This document shows positions 49,642 through 56,933 of a stretch of 64,000 nucleotides of DNA, one piece after another. Source of the stretch: DASQQQ01 sp036390995. Lineage in GTDB: Bacteria > Actinomycetota > UBA4738 > HRBIN12. The DNA lies in contig DASWAT010000083.1 of NCBI GenBank assembly GCA_036390995.1, positions 3,758-67,757 of the forward strand, read 5' to 3'. Under the pieces are notes generated by a model, which ran no database searches, was not told the DNA's origin, and worked only from the letters and a program-made list of their open reading frames with translations. Every line of letters begins with the position of its first letter. The first letter of the stretch is position 1. The position numbers and the translations under genes were made by a program.

Positions 49642-50191
49642 TCAAACGTCCACGCGGCCGCCGGTCCGCCAGTACTCGCCGCGCTCGCGGGCCAGGAAGC
49701 CCTCGTCCACCAGGTACCGGCGGAGGGACGCGTGGTCGTTGAGGAAGCGGCCGACGATGACGTTGACCTGCTTCTCGTCGTAGCGGACGCCGGGCTCGAA
49801 CTCGAGCGCGATCCGCTCGAGCACGATGCGCCGCTTCGTCTCCTTCGAGGGGATCTCGACGAGGCGGCCGTTGCGGAAGAAGGCCCGGAGCACCGCCTCC
49901 TCGCTCTCGTCGGCGGCCCCCAGGGCGATGCCGGTCTCCCTGGGCGGCCCGACCTGCTCGGCGGCCCACCGGAGGGTCTCGGGCAGCCGATAGATCCGGC
50001 GGTCGTCCTGGAGGCGGACCACCCCGGTCCCGGTGAGACGGTTCAGGTGCTTGCGAACCCGCGCGAGCGGCAGGCCGAGCTCCGACGCGAGCTCCCCCGC
50101 CGGTGAGCGCCCGCCGTGCCCAGGCACCCGCGATGGCCAGGCGCTCGGGGTCGGCCAGCGCTCGGAGGATCTCCTCGGGGGTCTCGGCCAT
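49642..50191 (-). pseudogene. DUF2087 transcriptional regulator with an apparent frameshift
   Basis: The N-terminus MAETPEEILRALADPERLAIAGAW is read from the ATG at 50191, and the rest (PAGELASELGLPLARVRKHLNRL, shown as PAGELASELGLPLARV, through the DUF2087 domain KRRIVLERIALEFEPGVRYDEKQVN) is read in a neighbouring frame from about 50,127. The two halves join naturally as an ArsR-like winged helix (residues 5-75) plus DUF2087 (about 85-175). The shift falls in GTGCCTGGGCACGGC near 50,115-50,130. Either a single indel error or a young pseudogene. In the other frame a GTG at 50127 would give a 161-residue protein lacking the first helices. Confidence 0.6.
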
Positions 50192-50219
50192 GTCGGTGGC
50201 TACTCCTACCATCCGGAGC

Positions 50220-51149
50220 GTGGAGGCAACCATCCCGCTCACCGCGACCCAGCGAAGGACGCTCGATGGCCTCATCGGCACCGGTGAGCGCCCCACGTTC
50301 CCGGGCGACCTCGTGTCCCGGGTGCGGGACCGTATCGAGGAGGCAGCCCGCGGGTGCGAGCTTGCCGAGCCCCTGTGGCTCGGCAAGTCGAACCTCAGCG
50401 ATCTCGGGCGGTGCCCTGGCCTGTTCGACGCCGTCCGCGCGGGAGAGCGGGGCCCGTTCGCGTTCTCGGCGCGGTTCGCCGCCGGCCGCCTCGCGCACAA
50501 GGCGGTCGAGCTGGAGGTCGCCGGGCGCGAGGACCGGGATCCGCACGGTCTGGTCCAGGAGGCCGTGGATCGCCTCGTCGAGGACGACGCCTTCCGCGCG
50601 TTCTGGGACGGGCTCGACCACCTCCGGCGCGACGAGACCCTCATGGAGTCGGCGAAGTCGCTCGAGCTGTTCCGCTCGACGCTGCCGCCGCTCCGGCGGA
50701 TGCGCCGGGACCTCGCTCCCTCCACCGAATGGCACGTGCGTGCCGAGCTCCTCGGCGGCGCGGTCGTGCTCTCGGGGACCCTCGATCTGGTCCTCGGCTC
50801 CTCCTCGGCGGCCGAGCCCACCCGGGCAACCCGGCTGGCGATCGACCTGAAGACCGGCCGGGCCTGGCCCGAGCACGCGGAGGACATGCGCTTCTACGCG
50901 CTCCTGCTCGCGCTCCGCTTCGGCGTGCCTCCGTACCGGGTCGCGACGCTGTACCTCGACTCGGGGGAGTGGGTGGCCGAGGACGTCGACGCCCGGGTCC
51001 TCGACCGGGCAGCCGACCGCGTGATCGACGCTGTCCGCGCAGTCGCCGCCGCCTCGGCGGGTCGGGCGCCTGTGCTCCGTCCCGGTCCCTACTGCACCTG
51101 GTGCCCGCGCGCGGCGACGTGCCCATCCAGCGCCGCCCGCATCGCCTGA
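50220..51149 (+). CDS. PD-(D/E)XK nuclease with a Cas4/AddB-type iron-sulfur cysteine set
   Basis: A 309-residue RecB-family nuclease. The catalytic core is SGTLDLVLG (Asp) and AIDLKTGR (Asp-x-Lys). An N-terminal Cys in LGRCPGLFDA and three C-terminal cysteines in YCTWCPRAATCP reproduce the one-plus-three arrangement that holds a [4Fe-4S] cluster in Cas4 and AddB. There is no helicase domain and no CRISPR nearby, so the role is unknown. GTG 50220 is chosen because TACCAT lies exactly 7 nt before it (leaderless pattern); an ATG 30 nt earlier is the alternative. Divergent from the DUF2087 gene. Confidence 0.75.
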   Translation: MEATIPLTATQRRTLDGLIGTGERPTFPGDLVSRVRDRIEEAARGCELAEPLWLGKSNLSDLGRCPGLFDAVRAGERGPFAFSARFAAGRLAHKAVELEVAGREDRDPHGLVQEAVDRLVEDDAFRAFWDGLDHLRRDETLMESAKSLELFRSTLPPLRRMRRDLAPSTEWHVRAELLGGAVVLSGTLDLVLGSSSAAEPTRATRLAIDLKTGRAWPEHAEDMRFYALLLALRFGVPPYRVATLYLDSGEWVAEDVDARVLDRAADRVIDAVRAVAAASAGRAPVLRPGPYCTWCPRAATCPSSAARIA

Positions 51150-51174
51150 TCGCCCACCACGCATCCGCCCGCAT

Positions 51175-51203
51175 TTGTCGGCCCCCCGGGCCTCGCCTAT
51201 CGT
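51175..51203 (+). promoter_or_regulatory. Promoter of the crotonyl-CoA carboxylase/reductase gene
   Basis: TTGTCG (51175-51180), a 17-bp spacer and TATCGT (51198-51203). Predicted transcription start near 51,210, leaving a leader of about 33 nt with GGGGTGAAAG before the ATG at 51243. Confidence 0.55.
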
Positions 51204-51242
51204 GCCGTTCGTCCGTCCGTGGCCTTCGAATGGGGTGAAAGC

Positions 51243-52484
51243 ATGGGCAAGGACCTGTACGAGATCGGCGAGATCCCGCCCGTCGGCGAGGTGCCGAAGC
51301 GGATGCACGCGCAGCTCGTCCGTCCCGACCGGTACGGCGAGCCGAAAGACGCGATCCGGGACGAGGTGATCGACGTTCCCGAGATCGGGCCGCACGAGGC
51401 GCTCGTGATGGTCATGGCCGCAGGCGTGAACTTCAACAACGTGTGGGCCGCGCGCGGCGTGCCGGTCGACGTGACGAAGACGCAGGCCCGCTGGGGCGAG
51501 CCCACGGACTTCCACATCGTCGGCTCCGACGCCTCCGGGATCGTGTACGCGGTCGGCTCGGAGGTCACGAGCGTGAAGGTCGGCGACCGCGTGGTCGTGC
51601 ACGCCGGGCAGTGGGATCTGGACGACCCGTGGGTGACGGGCGGCGGCGATCCCGGCCTCGCGGCGACCTTCCGCGTGTGGGGCTACGACTCGTGCTGGGG
51701 CTCGTTCGGCCAGTTCTGCAAGGTCCAGGCCCACCAGTGCCTGCCGAAGGCCGAGCACCTCACGTGGGAGGAAGCCGCCGCCCCCACGCTCACCGGAGCC
51801 ACCGCGTACCGGATGCTCCACGGCTGGCCGCCGAACACCGTCAAGGAGGGGGACGTCGTCCTGGTGTGGGGGGCGTCCGGCGGCCTTGGCTCGCTGGCGG
51901 TCCAGCTCGTCACGCTGGCGGGGGCGAAGGCGGTCGGCGTGGTCTCGAGCACGGAAAAGGGCGAGTTCGCGACGTCCCTCGGGGCGGTGGGCTACATCAA
52001 CAGGAAGGACTTCGACCACTGGGGCGTTCCGCCGACGTGGGACTCGCCCGAGTGGAAGCAGTGGTTCGACGGCGCGAAAGCCTTCGGCAAGGCCATCTGG
52101 GACGTGCTCGGCGAGCGGCGAAGCCCGAACATCGTGTTCGATCATCCCGGGCAGGACACGATCCCTACCTCGATCTTCGTGTGCGAGCGGGGCGGCATGG
52201 TCGTGATCTGCGCGGGGACGTCCGGGTACGACACGATGGTGGACGTCCGGTACCTCTGGTACCTGCAGAAGCGCTACCAGGGTTCGCACCTGTTCAACGA
52301 CGAGCAGGCGGCCGCGTTCAACGACCTCGTGCGCGAGGGGAAGGTACAGCCCACGCTCGGCCACACCTACCGCTATGGCGAGAGCGGGGAGGTCCACCAG
52401 CTCATGGGCGGAGGCCGTCTCCCAGAGGGCAACGTCGCCGTCCTGATCAACGCGCCGGGGCCGGGCCTGAAGGACCTGCCCTAG
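51243..52484 (+). CDS. ccr: Crotonyl-CoA carboxylase/reductase
   Basis: A 413-residue zinc-independent medium-chain reductase that carboxylates and reduces crotonyl-CoA to ethylmalonyl-CoA with NADPH, the key step of the ethylmalonyl-CoA pathway. Diagnostic parts are GVNFNNVWAARG near the start, VWGASGGLGSLAVQL (NADPH fold), GSFGQFCKVQAHQCLPKAEHLTWEE and FDHPGQDTIPTS with His301, the residue matching the CO2-site histidine of the studied enzyme. GSFxQFCxVQ resembles the Rhodobacter rather than the Streptomyces form, from memory. ATG 51243 has a good ribosome site; a GTG 24 nt upstream is less likely. The stop shares CTAG with the convergent cyclase gene. Confidence 0.88.
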   Translation: MGKDLYEIGEIPPVGEVPKRMHAQLVRPDRYGEPKDAIRDEVIDVPEIGPHEALVMVMAAGVNFNNVWAARGVPVDVTKTQARWGEPTDFHIVGSDASGIVYAVGSEVTSVKVGDRVVVHAGQWDLDDPWVTGGGDPGLAATFRVWGYDSCWGSFGQFCKVQAHQCLPKAEHLTWEEAAAPTLTGATAYRMLHGWPPNTVKEGDVVLVWGASGGLGSLAVQLVTLAGAKAVGVVSSTEKGEFATSLGAVGYINRKDFDHWGVPPTWDSPEWKQWFDGAKAFGKAIWDVLGERRSPNIVFDHPGQDTIPTSIFVCERGGMVVICAGTSGYDTMVDVRYLWYLQKRYQGSHLFNDEQAAAFNDLVREGKVQPTLGHTYRYGESGEVHQLMGGGRLPEGNVAVLINAPGPGLKDLP

Positions 52485-55400
52485 CCGGCGGACGCCTCGT
52501 CCACCTCGAAGAGGAACGCCCGCGCGCCGCAATCGACGAGGATCTCGCGGGCGCGTTCGAAGACGGGGGAGGGGTCCTCGCCCGTACGGGACATCGCACG
52601 GCCGAGATCGACCATCGCCCGCGCGGCATCGATCCGTAGTCCGAGTTCTTCGAGGGCCGTGGCGCCGTCGGCGAGCAGCCTTCGCGCCTCGACAGGATCG
52701 TCGGCGAGGAGCCCCTCCATCAGGAGCGCGTTGGCACGCGCGGCCGGCGAGCGGCCGTGCTCGGACAGATCATGGTACGCCTCCGCCTCGTTTCGCCGTC
52801 CGGCGCGGATGAACGACCGAGCGAGGTCCGTGAACGCCTCCGGGATGTAGTCGACGTTGAAACCTCGCACGTCCGCGACGAACCCCACGAAGCACGCGGC
52901 CGCCTCGTCGTTCGCGCCCCGCACGAGCGCGAGGAGGCCCTTAACGAGAGGGATCAACACGTCACTCTGCGGCTCGGGGTTCGCGTGGAGGAACGGGAGC
53001 GATCCGAGATGCGCGGCCTCCGCCTCGTCGAGGTGCCCCGCGAACAGCAGCGCCATGGCGAGTCCCGTCAGGCGCATCCCGCGGAGCGGCTCGTCACCGA
53101 CCTGAACGGCGAGGTCGATCGCCTCGCGCTGGAGGGCTTCCGCTTCGGCGACCCGACCGAGCCGGAGCACGACGTCGCCGAGGCTCCCGACGAGCCATCC
53201 GACGTGCCCGAGGGCGCCCGCGCGTCTGGCGACCTCGAGTCCCTCGCGGAGCACCTCCTCGGCCCGCCGACCGTCCGACGCGAAGTCGGCGAGGACCGAC
53301 GCAAGGTTGTTGTAGCAGCGCATCAGGTTCGAGAACTCCCCGACCTCCTTGGCCAGGCGGTACGCCTCCTCGAGCGTCTCGACGGCCTCTGCCGAGCGGC
53401 CCGTCTGCGAGATACACACGCCGAGCGTCTGCGTCGCTTCCGCGTGGACGAGCGGAGCGTCGACGCGCCGAGCCATCTCGACGGCGCGGCGCAGCAACGG
53501 CTCCGCCTCATCGGTCCGGCCCCGACGCCACAGGAACCACCCGAGGCGGTGGAGCGCGTCGGCGAGCTCGACCCGCTCCCCGAGTGGCTCGAGCGTCGCA
53601 ACGGCGCCCCGTCCCGCGTCCTCGGCTTCCTCGTGCCGCGCGAGCGTCAGCAGCGGCAGCACGGCCTGTGCGCGCGCCCAGCCGATCCCCACCGGATCGC
53701 CGATCTCCTCATACGCGGCCAGGGCTTGCCCGAGGACCCGGACGCCCTCCTCGATCGGGTCGGTGCCCCACGAGGCGTCCGCGTGCGCTCGGGCGAGCTC
53801 GGCCCGGTCTCGGGCGGGGAGGCCGAGCGCGTCGGCCAGGTGCTCCGCCTCTCGGAACCATCTGGTCGCTTCTGCCCGCTGCCAGAGCGCCGCGGTCCGT
53901 TCCCCCGCCGCCTTCGTCCATCGGAAGGCGAGCCGTCGCAGCTCGGTCCGTCGCCCGCCGGTCTCGCCGAGCTCGTCGAGGTACCGGAGCGCCTCGAGCA
54001 GGTGGCTCGCGATGAGCTCGGCGATCTCCTCGGCGCGGTCGCCCGCGCGCCGCTCGGCCCACCGGGCTACGCCCGCGTGCTTCTCGGCGCGGAGCGCCTT
54101 CGGCAGCGAGTCGTACGAGCCGTCGCGGATCAGGTTGTGGCGGAACGAGAACTCGTGCTCATCGGAGAACGACGAGGGCTCGTGCGGTACCACGAGCTCC
54201 TTCACGCGCAACCGTCCGAGCGCGTCCCGCACCTGACCCATCTCCCGGCCCGTGAGCTCGCCGACGGCGCCGACCCAGAAGACCCTGCCGACGACGGCCG
54301 CGTCCTGCAGGATGGTCTTCTCGTCGTCGGGGAGTCCGTCCAGCCGCGCGGCGATGAGCCCTTGGACCGAGCGAGGGAGCTCGACGTCCTCGACCGGACG
54401 CGCGACCTCCCACCGGGAGGCCTCGGTCGCGCGGAGCACGCCGTCGTCGATCAGCTTGCGGACGATCTCCTCCACGTAGAGCGGGTTGCCCTCGCTCCGC
54501 TCGACGATCGTTCGCTTCAGGTCGGGCGCGATCTGCCCCGGGAGCAGGTCGTCCAGCATCGCCTCGCCCTCGGCCTCCGAGAGCGGATCCAGGTAGATCG
54601 AGGCCGCGTTCCGCTTCCCGCCACCCCACGTCGGCCGCGTCTCGAACAGCTCGGCGCGCGCGGTGGCGACCATCATGATCGGTCCCTGCGCCCAATCGGC
54701 GACGTGATCGACGAAGTCCAGGAGCCCCTCGTCGGCCCAGTGGAGGTCGTCGAGGACCACCACGAGCGGGTAACGAGCGGCCAACCGCTCGAGGAACCGG
54801 CGCCAGGTCTCGAACAGCTCCTCGCGGCTCATCGAGCGCGGCTCCCCGGCGCCCACGAGCACGCGGATCTGTGGCGCGACGCTTTCGTCGCCGAACAGCT
54901 CGCGGACCGCGGCGTCCGCCTTCTTCCCGGCGACCTCCGCGAGGTCGTCGTCGAAGATCTCGCATTGCGCCTTGATCGCGTCGGCGAAGGCCGAGTACGA
55001 CGTGTTGCCGTACGCGAGGCATCGACCGCGGCGCCAGTACATCGTCTGCGGCAGTCCCTCCACGTAGCGCTCGAGCTCGGCGACCAGGCGCGACTTCCCG
55101 ACGCCCGCCGGCCCCACGATCGTGACGAGCGCGGGTCGCCCCTCGGCCTCCACCCGCCGGAGCGTCTGCTTGAGGACGGCGAGCTCCTCGTCCCGCCCCA
55201 CCAGCCGGGCCTCCAGACCCAGACGCGGTCGCTCGCCTCGAACGCGCGCCTTGATGCGGAGGGCCCGCCACGCCGGCACGGGCTCGGCCTTGCCCTTCAG
55301 CGTCAGCGGCTCGAGCTCCCGGTACTCGATCACGTCCTTGGTGCTCGCGTAGACGCCCGGTCCGACGACGATGTGGCCCGGCTCCGCCGCGGTCTGCAAC

Positions 55401-55906
55401 CGCGCCGCCGTGTTGACCGCGTCGCCGGTGAGCATCCGGTCTCGAGGGCCCGCCGCCCGCTCGAGGTCCACGAGCACCTCGCCGGCTTCGATGCCGATCC
55501 GCATCGCGAGCGCCGGCTTCCCCTCCGCCTCGAACCCCCGGTTCAGCTCGGAGAGCACCGCCAGCATCTCGATGGCTGCCCGGACGGCGTGCTCGGCGTC
55601 GTCCTCGTGCGCCCGAGGGACGCCGAAGATCGCCAGGACGGCGTCGCCCATGAACTTCTCGAGCAGGCCCTCGTACCGCTCGATCTCCTGGGACAGACGA
55701 TCGAAGGCCCGTCCCACCACCGATTGCACAACCTCGGGGTCCTCCTGCTCGGCCAGGGAGGTGGACCCGACGAGGTCCGCGAACAGCGCCGTGGCGAACT
55801 TGCGCTCCTTGCGTCTCGGCTCCGGCTGCACGAGCGCCGTTGCGCACTCGTTGCAGAACTTCGCCCCATCGGGGTTGTGCGCTCCGCACACGGGGCAGGT
55901 CAGCAT
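52481..55906 (-). CDS. Class III adenylate/guanylate cyclase-AAA ATPase-TPR regulator, copy 2
   Basis: An 1141-residue protein with the same plan as the one at 26,456: zinc ribbon (Cys4, Cys7, Cys18, Cys21), cyclase (about 35-215; Asp44 in FADLVGST, Asp88 in FMGDAVLAIFG, Asn165 and Arg169 in VNTAARL), AAA ATPase (Walker A GPAGVGKS at 265-272; LVVVLDDLHWADEG as Walker B) and TPR-like helices from about 640 to 1100. Catalytic residues are intact. ATG 55906 with a GTTCCC-G-GGGAAC dyad 25 bp upstream as possible operator. Convergent with ccr and downstream of the epimerase gene on the same strand. Confidence 0.85.
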   Translation of the reverse strand: MLTCPVCGAHNPDGAKFCNECATALVQPEPRRKERKFATALFADLVGSTSLAEQEDPEVVQSVVGRAFDRLSQEIERYEGLLEKFMGDAVLAIFGVPRAHEDDAEHAVRAAIEMLAVLSELNRGFEAEGKPALAMRIGIEAGEVLVDLERAAGPRDRMLTGDAVNTAARLQTAAEPGHIVVGPGVYASTKDVIEYRELEPLTLKGKAEPVPAWRALRIKARVRGERPRLGLEARLVGRDEELAVLKQTLRRVEAEGRPALVTIVGPAGVGKSRLVAELERYVEGLPQTMYWRRGRCLAYGNTSYSAFADAIKAQCEIFDDDLAEVAGKKADAAVRELFGDESVAPQIRVLVGAGEPRSMSREELFETWRRFLERLAARYPLVVVLDDLHWADEGLLDFVDHVADWAQGPIMMVATARAELFETRPTWGGGKRNAASIYLDPLSEAEGEAMLDDLLPGQIAPDLKRTIVERSEGNPLYVEEIVRKLIDDGVLRATEASRWEVARPVEDVELPRSVQGLIAARLDGLPDDEKTILQDAAVVGRVFWVGAVGELTGREMGQVRDALGRLRVKELVVPHEPSSFSDEHEFSFRHNLIRDGSYDSLPKALRAEKHAGVARWAERRAGDRAEEIAELIASHLLEALRYLDELGETGGRRTELRRLAFRWTKAAGERTAALWQRAEATRWFREAEHLADALGLPARDRAELARAHADASWGTDPIEEGVRVLGQALAAYEEIGDPVGIGWARAQAVLPLLTLARHEEAEDAGRGAVATLEPLGERVELADALHRLGWFLWRRGRTDEAEPLLRRAVEMARRVDAPLVHAEATQTLGVCISQTGRSAEAVETLEEAYRLAKEVGEFSNLMRCYNNLASVLADFASDGRRAEEVLREGLEVARRAGALGHVGWLVGSLGDVVLRLGRVAEAEALQREAIDLAVQVGDEPLRGMRLTGLAMALLFAGHLDEAEAAHLGSLPFLHANPEPQSDVLIPLVKGLLALVRGANDEAAACFVGFVADVRGFNVDYIPEAFTDLARSFIRAGRRNEAEAYHDLSEHGRSPAARANALLMEGLLADDPVEARRLLADGATALEELGLRIDAARAMVDLGRAMSRTGEDPSPVFERAREILVDCGARAFLFEVDEASAG

Positions 55907-55931
55907 GGCACGAAGACTACGCCGCGGTCGG

Positions 55932-55944
55932 TTCCCGGGGAACG
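55932..55944. promoter_or_regulatory. Short dyad upstream of cyclase copy 2
   Basis: GTTCCC-G-GGGAAC, perfect 6-bp arms with a 1-bp centre, 25 bp before the ATG at 55906 and 28 bp after the epimerase stop. It could be an operator or a weak hairpin ending the upstream transcript. Confidence 0.35.
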
Positions 55945-55972
55945 GTCGCCCGGGTTGCCGAGCGGTTCCGGC

Positions 55973-56392
55973 CTACGGGCTTGGGGAGGCCGAGGGCTCC
56001 TGGACGAGCTCCACCAGGACCCCGCCCATCCCTTTCGGGTGGACGAAGGCGATCGTCGTCCCGCGCGAGCCGGGACGAGGCGTCTCGTCGATCAGCGGGA
56101 CGCCCTCGGCCCGGAGCCGCTCGAGCGCCGCCGCGACGTCGTCAACCCGGTATCCGATGTGGTGCACGCCCGGGCCGCGGCTGGCGAGGAACCGTCCCAC
56201 CGGCGTGTCCGGCTCGAGCGCGCCGAGTAGCTGGATGTACGAGGCCCCCACGCGGAACACCACCTCCTCGACGCCCTGGGACTCCACCCGCTCGCGGTGC
56301 GCGGGTTCGAGCCCGAACGCCCGCACGTAGTGCAGAACGGCCGCGTCGAGGTCCACCACCGCGATCCCGACGTGGTCGATCTCGGTGAGCAC
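55973..56392 (-). CDS. mce: Methylmalonyl-CoA epimerase
   Basis: A 139-residue VOC-fold epimerase that interconverts (2S)- and (2R)-methylmalonyl-CoA, linking the carboxylase at 43,539 and 19,387 to the mutase at 16,957. It begins IDHVGIAVVDLDAAVLHY (metal His in DHVGIAV) and has EEVVFRVG, GPGVHHIGYRVDD (second metal His) and KGMGGVLVELVQ (metal Glu), all standard for the family. It may also serve ethylmalonyl-CoA epimerisation if the ccr route operates. GTG start 2 bp after the HTH gene, so the two are cotranscribed. Confidence 0.88.
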   Translation of the reverse strand: MLTEIDHVGIAVVDLDAAVLHYVRAFGLEPAHRERVESQGVEEVVFRVGASYIQLLGALEPDTPVGRFLASRGPGVHHIGYRVDDVAAALERLRAEGVPLIDETPRPGSRGTTIAFVHPKGMGGVLVELVQEPSASPSP

Positions 56393-56394
56393 GG

Positions 56395-56769
56395 CTACCG
56401 CTTGGTCCGGAGCGGGGGCTGCAGCCGCTCGATCAGGTCCATCGCGGTGACGACGTGGTAGGCGGGCAGTTGCAGGGCCCGATGCACCGCCGCCACCGCC
56501 TGGGTCCGTAGGTCGTCGGGTGCCTTGGCCGGACGGCCGGAATGGCCCTTCAAGGCGTAGAACTCCACCAGCTCCAGGAACTGCTTCAAGGAAGGCGTGA
56601 GGGCTCCACGCTCGTAGGCATAGATGGTCTGACGGGCGGCCGGGCACCCGGGCGCCTCGGCGGCGTCCTGGACGGCCCGGAACCCGGCGCTGCGCCGCAG
56701 CCCTCGCAACAAGGCTCCGACGGTGCGCGCGTCCTCCTCGGCGACCGGCGTCTGTTTCTTCCTGGCCAT
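56395..56769 (-). CDS. Small XRE-like helix-turn-helix protein
   Basis: A 124-residue protein with a Cro/XRE-type helix-turn-helix at about residues 17-70 (TVGALLRGLRRSAGF...ARQTIYAYERGALTPSLKQFLELVEFY, seen as RQTIYAYERGALTPSLKQ). The C-terminal helices (RTQAVAAVHRALQLPAYHVV) may be a dimerisation or ligand part. ATG 56769 is favoured because GGGAGG lies 8 nt upstream; another ATG 6 nt earlier is too close. It precedes the epimerase gene by 2 bp and may regulate it, or the divergent FtsH-like gene, through the palindrome at 56,883. Confidence 0.65.
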   Translation of the reverse strand: MARKKQTPVAEEDARTVGALLRGLRRSAGFRAVQDAAEAPGCPAARQTIYAYERGALTPSLKQFLELVEFYALKGHSGRPAKAPDDLRTQAVAAVHRALQLPAYHVVTAMDLIERLQPPLRTKR

Positions 56770-56882
56770 GGGCATGTCCTCCCGGCCGTTGCACGATAGC
56801 GGCTCGACGCCGCCACGTGCGAGCCGGGCCCGGTGCTCGGGAGGCGTGGGAGACGCTCTACGCCAAAGGTCGGATGCGCGGA

Positions 56883-56897
56883 AGGGAAGGCTTCCCT
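56883..56897. promoter_or_regulatory. Perfect palindrome upstream of the FtsH-like gene
   Basis: AGGGAAG-G-CTTCCCT, 7-bp arms around one base, 37 bp before the GTG at 56934. It lies between the divergent HTH gene and the FtsH-like gene, so it is a candidate operator, perhaps for that HTH protein. Confidence 0.4.
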
Positions 56898-56933
56898 ACG
56901 ATGAAAGGCGGAGGCACGCGCGAAGGGGAGTAC

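Noticed and set aside
50220..51149. Cas4 as evidence of a CRISPR system
   Set aside because: No repeat-spacer array or other cas gene is visible in the window, and the same fold and cysteine pattern occur in non-CRISPR nucleases.
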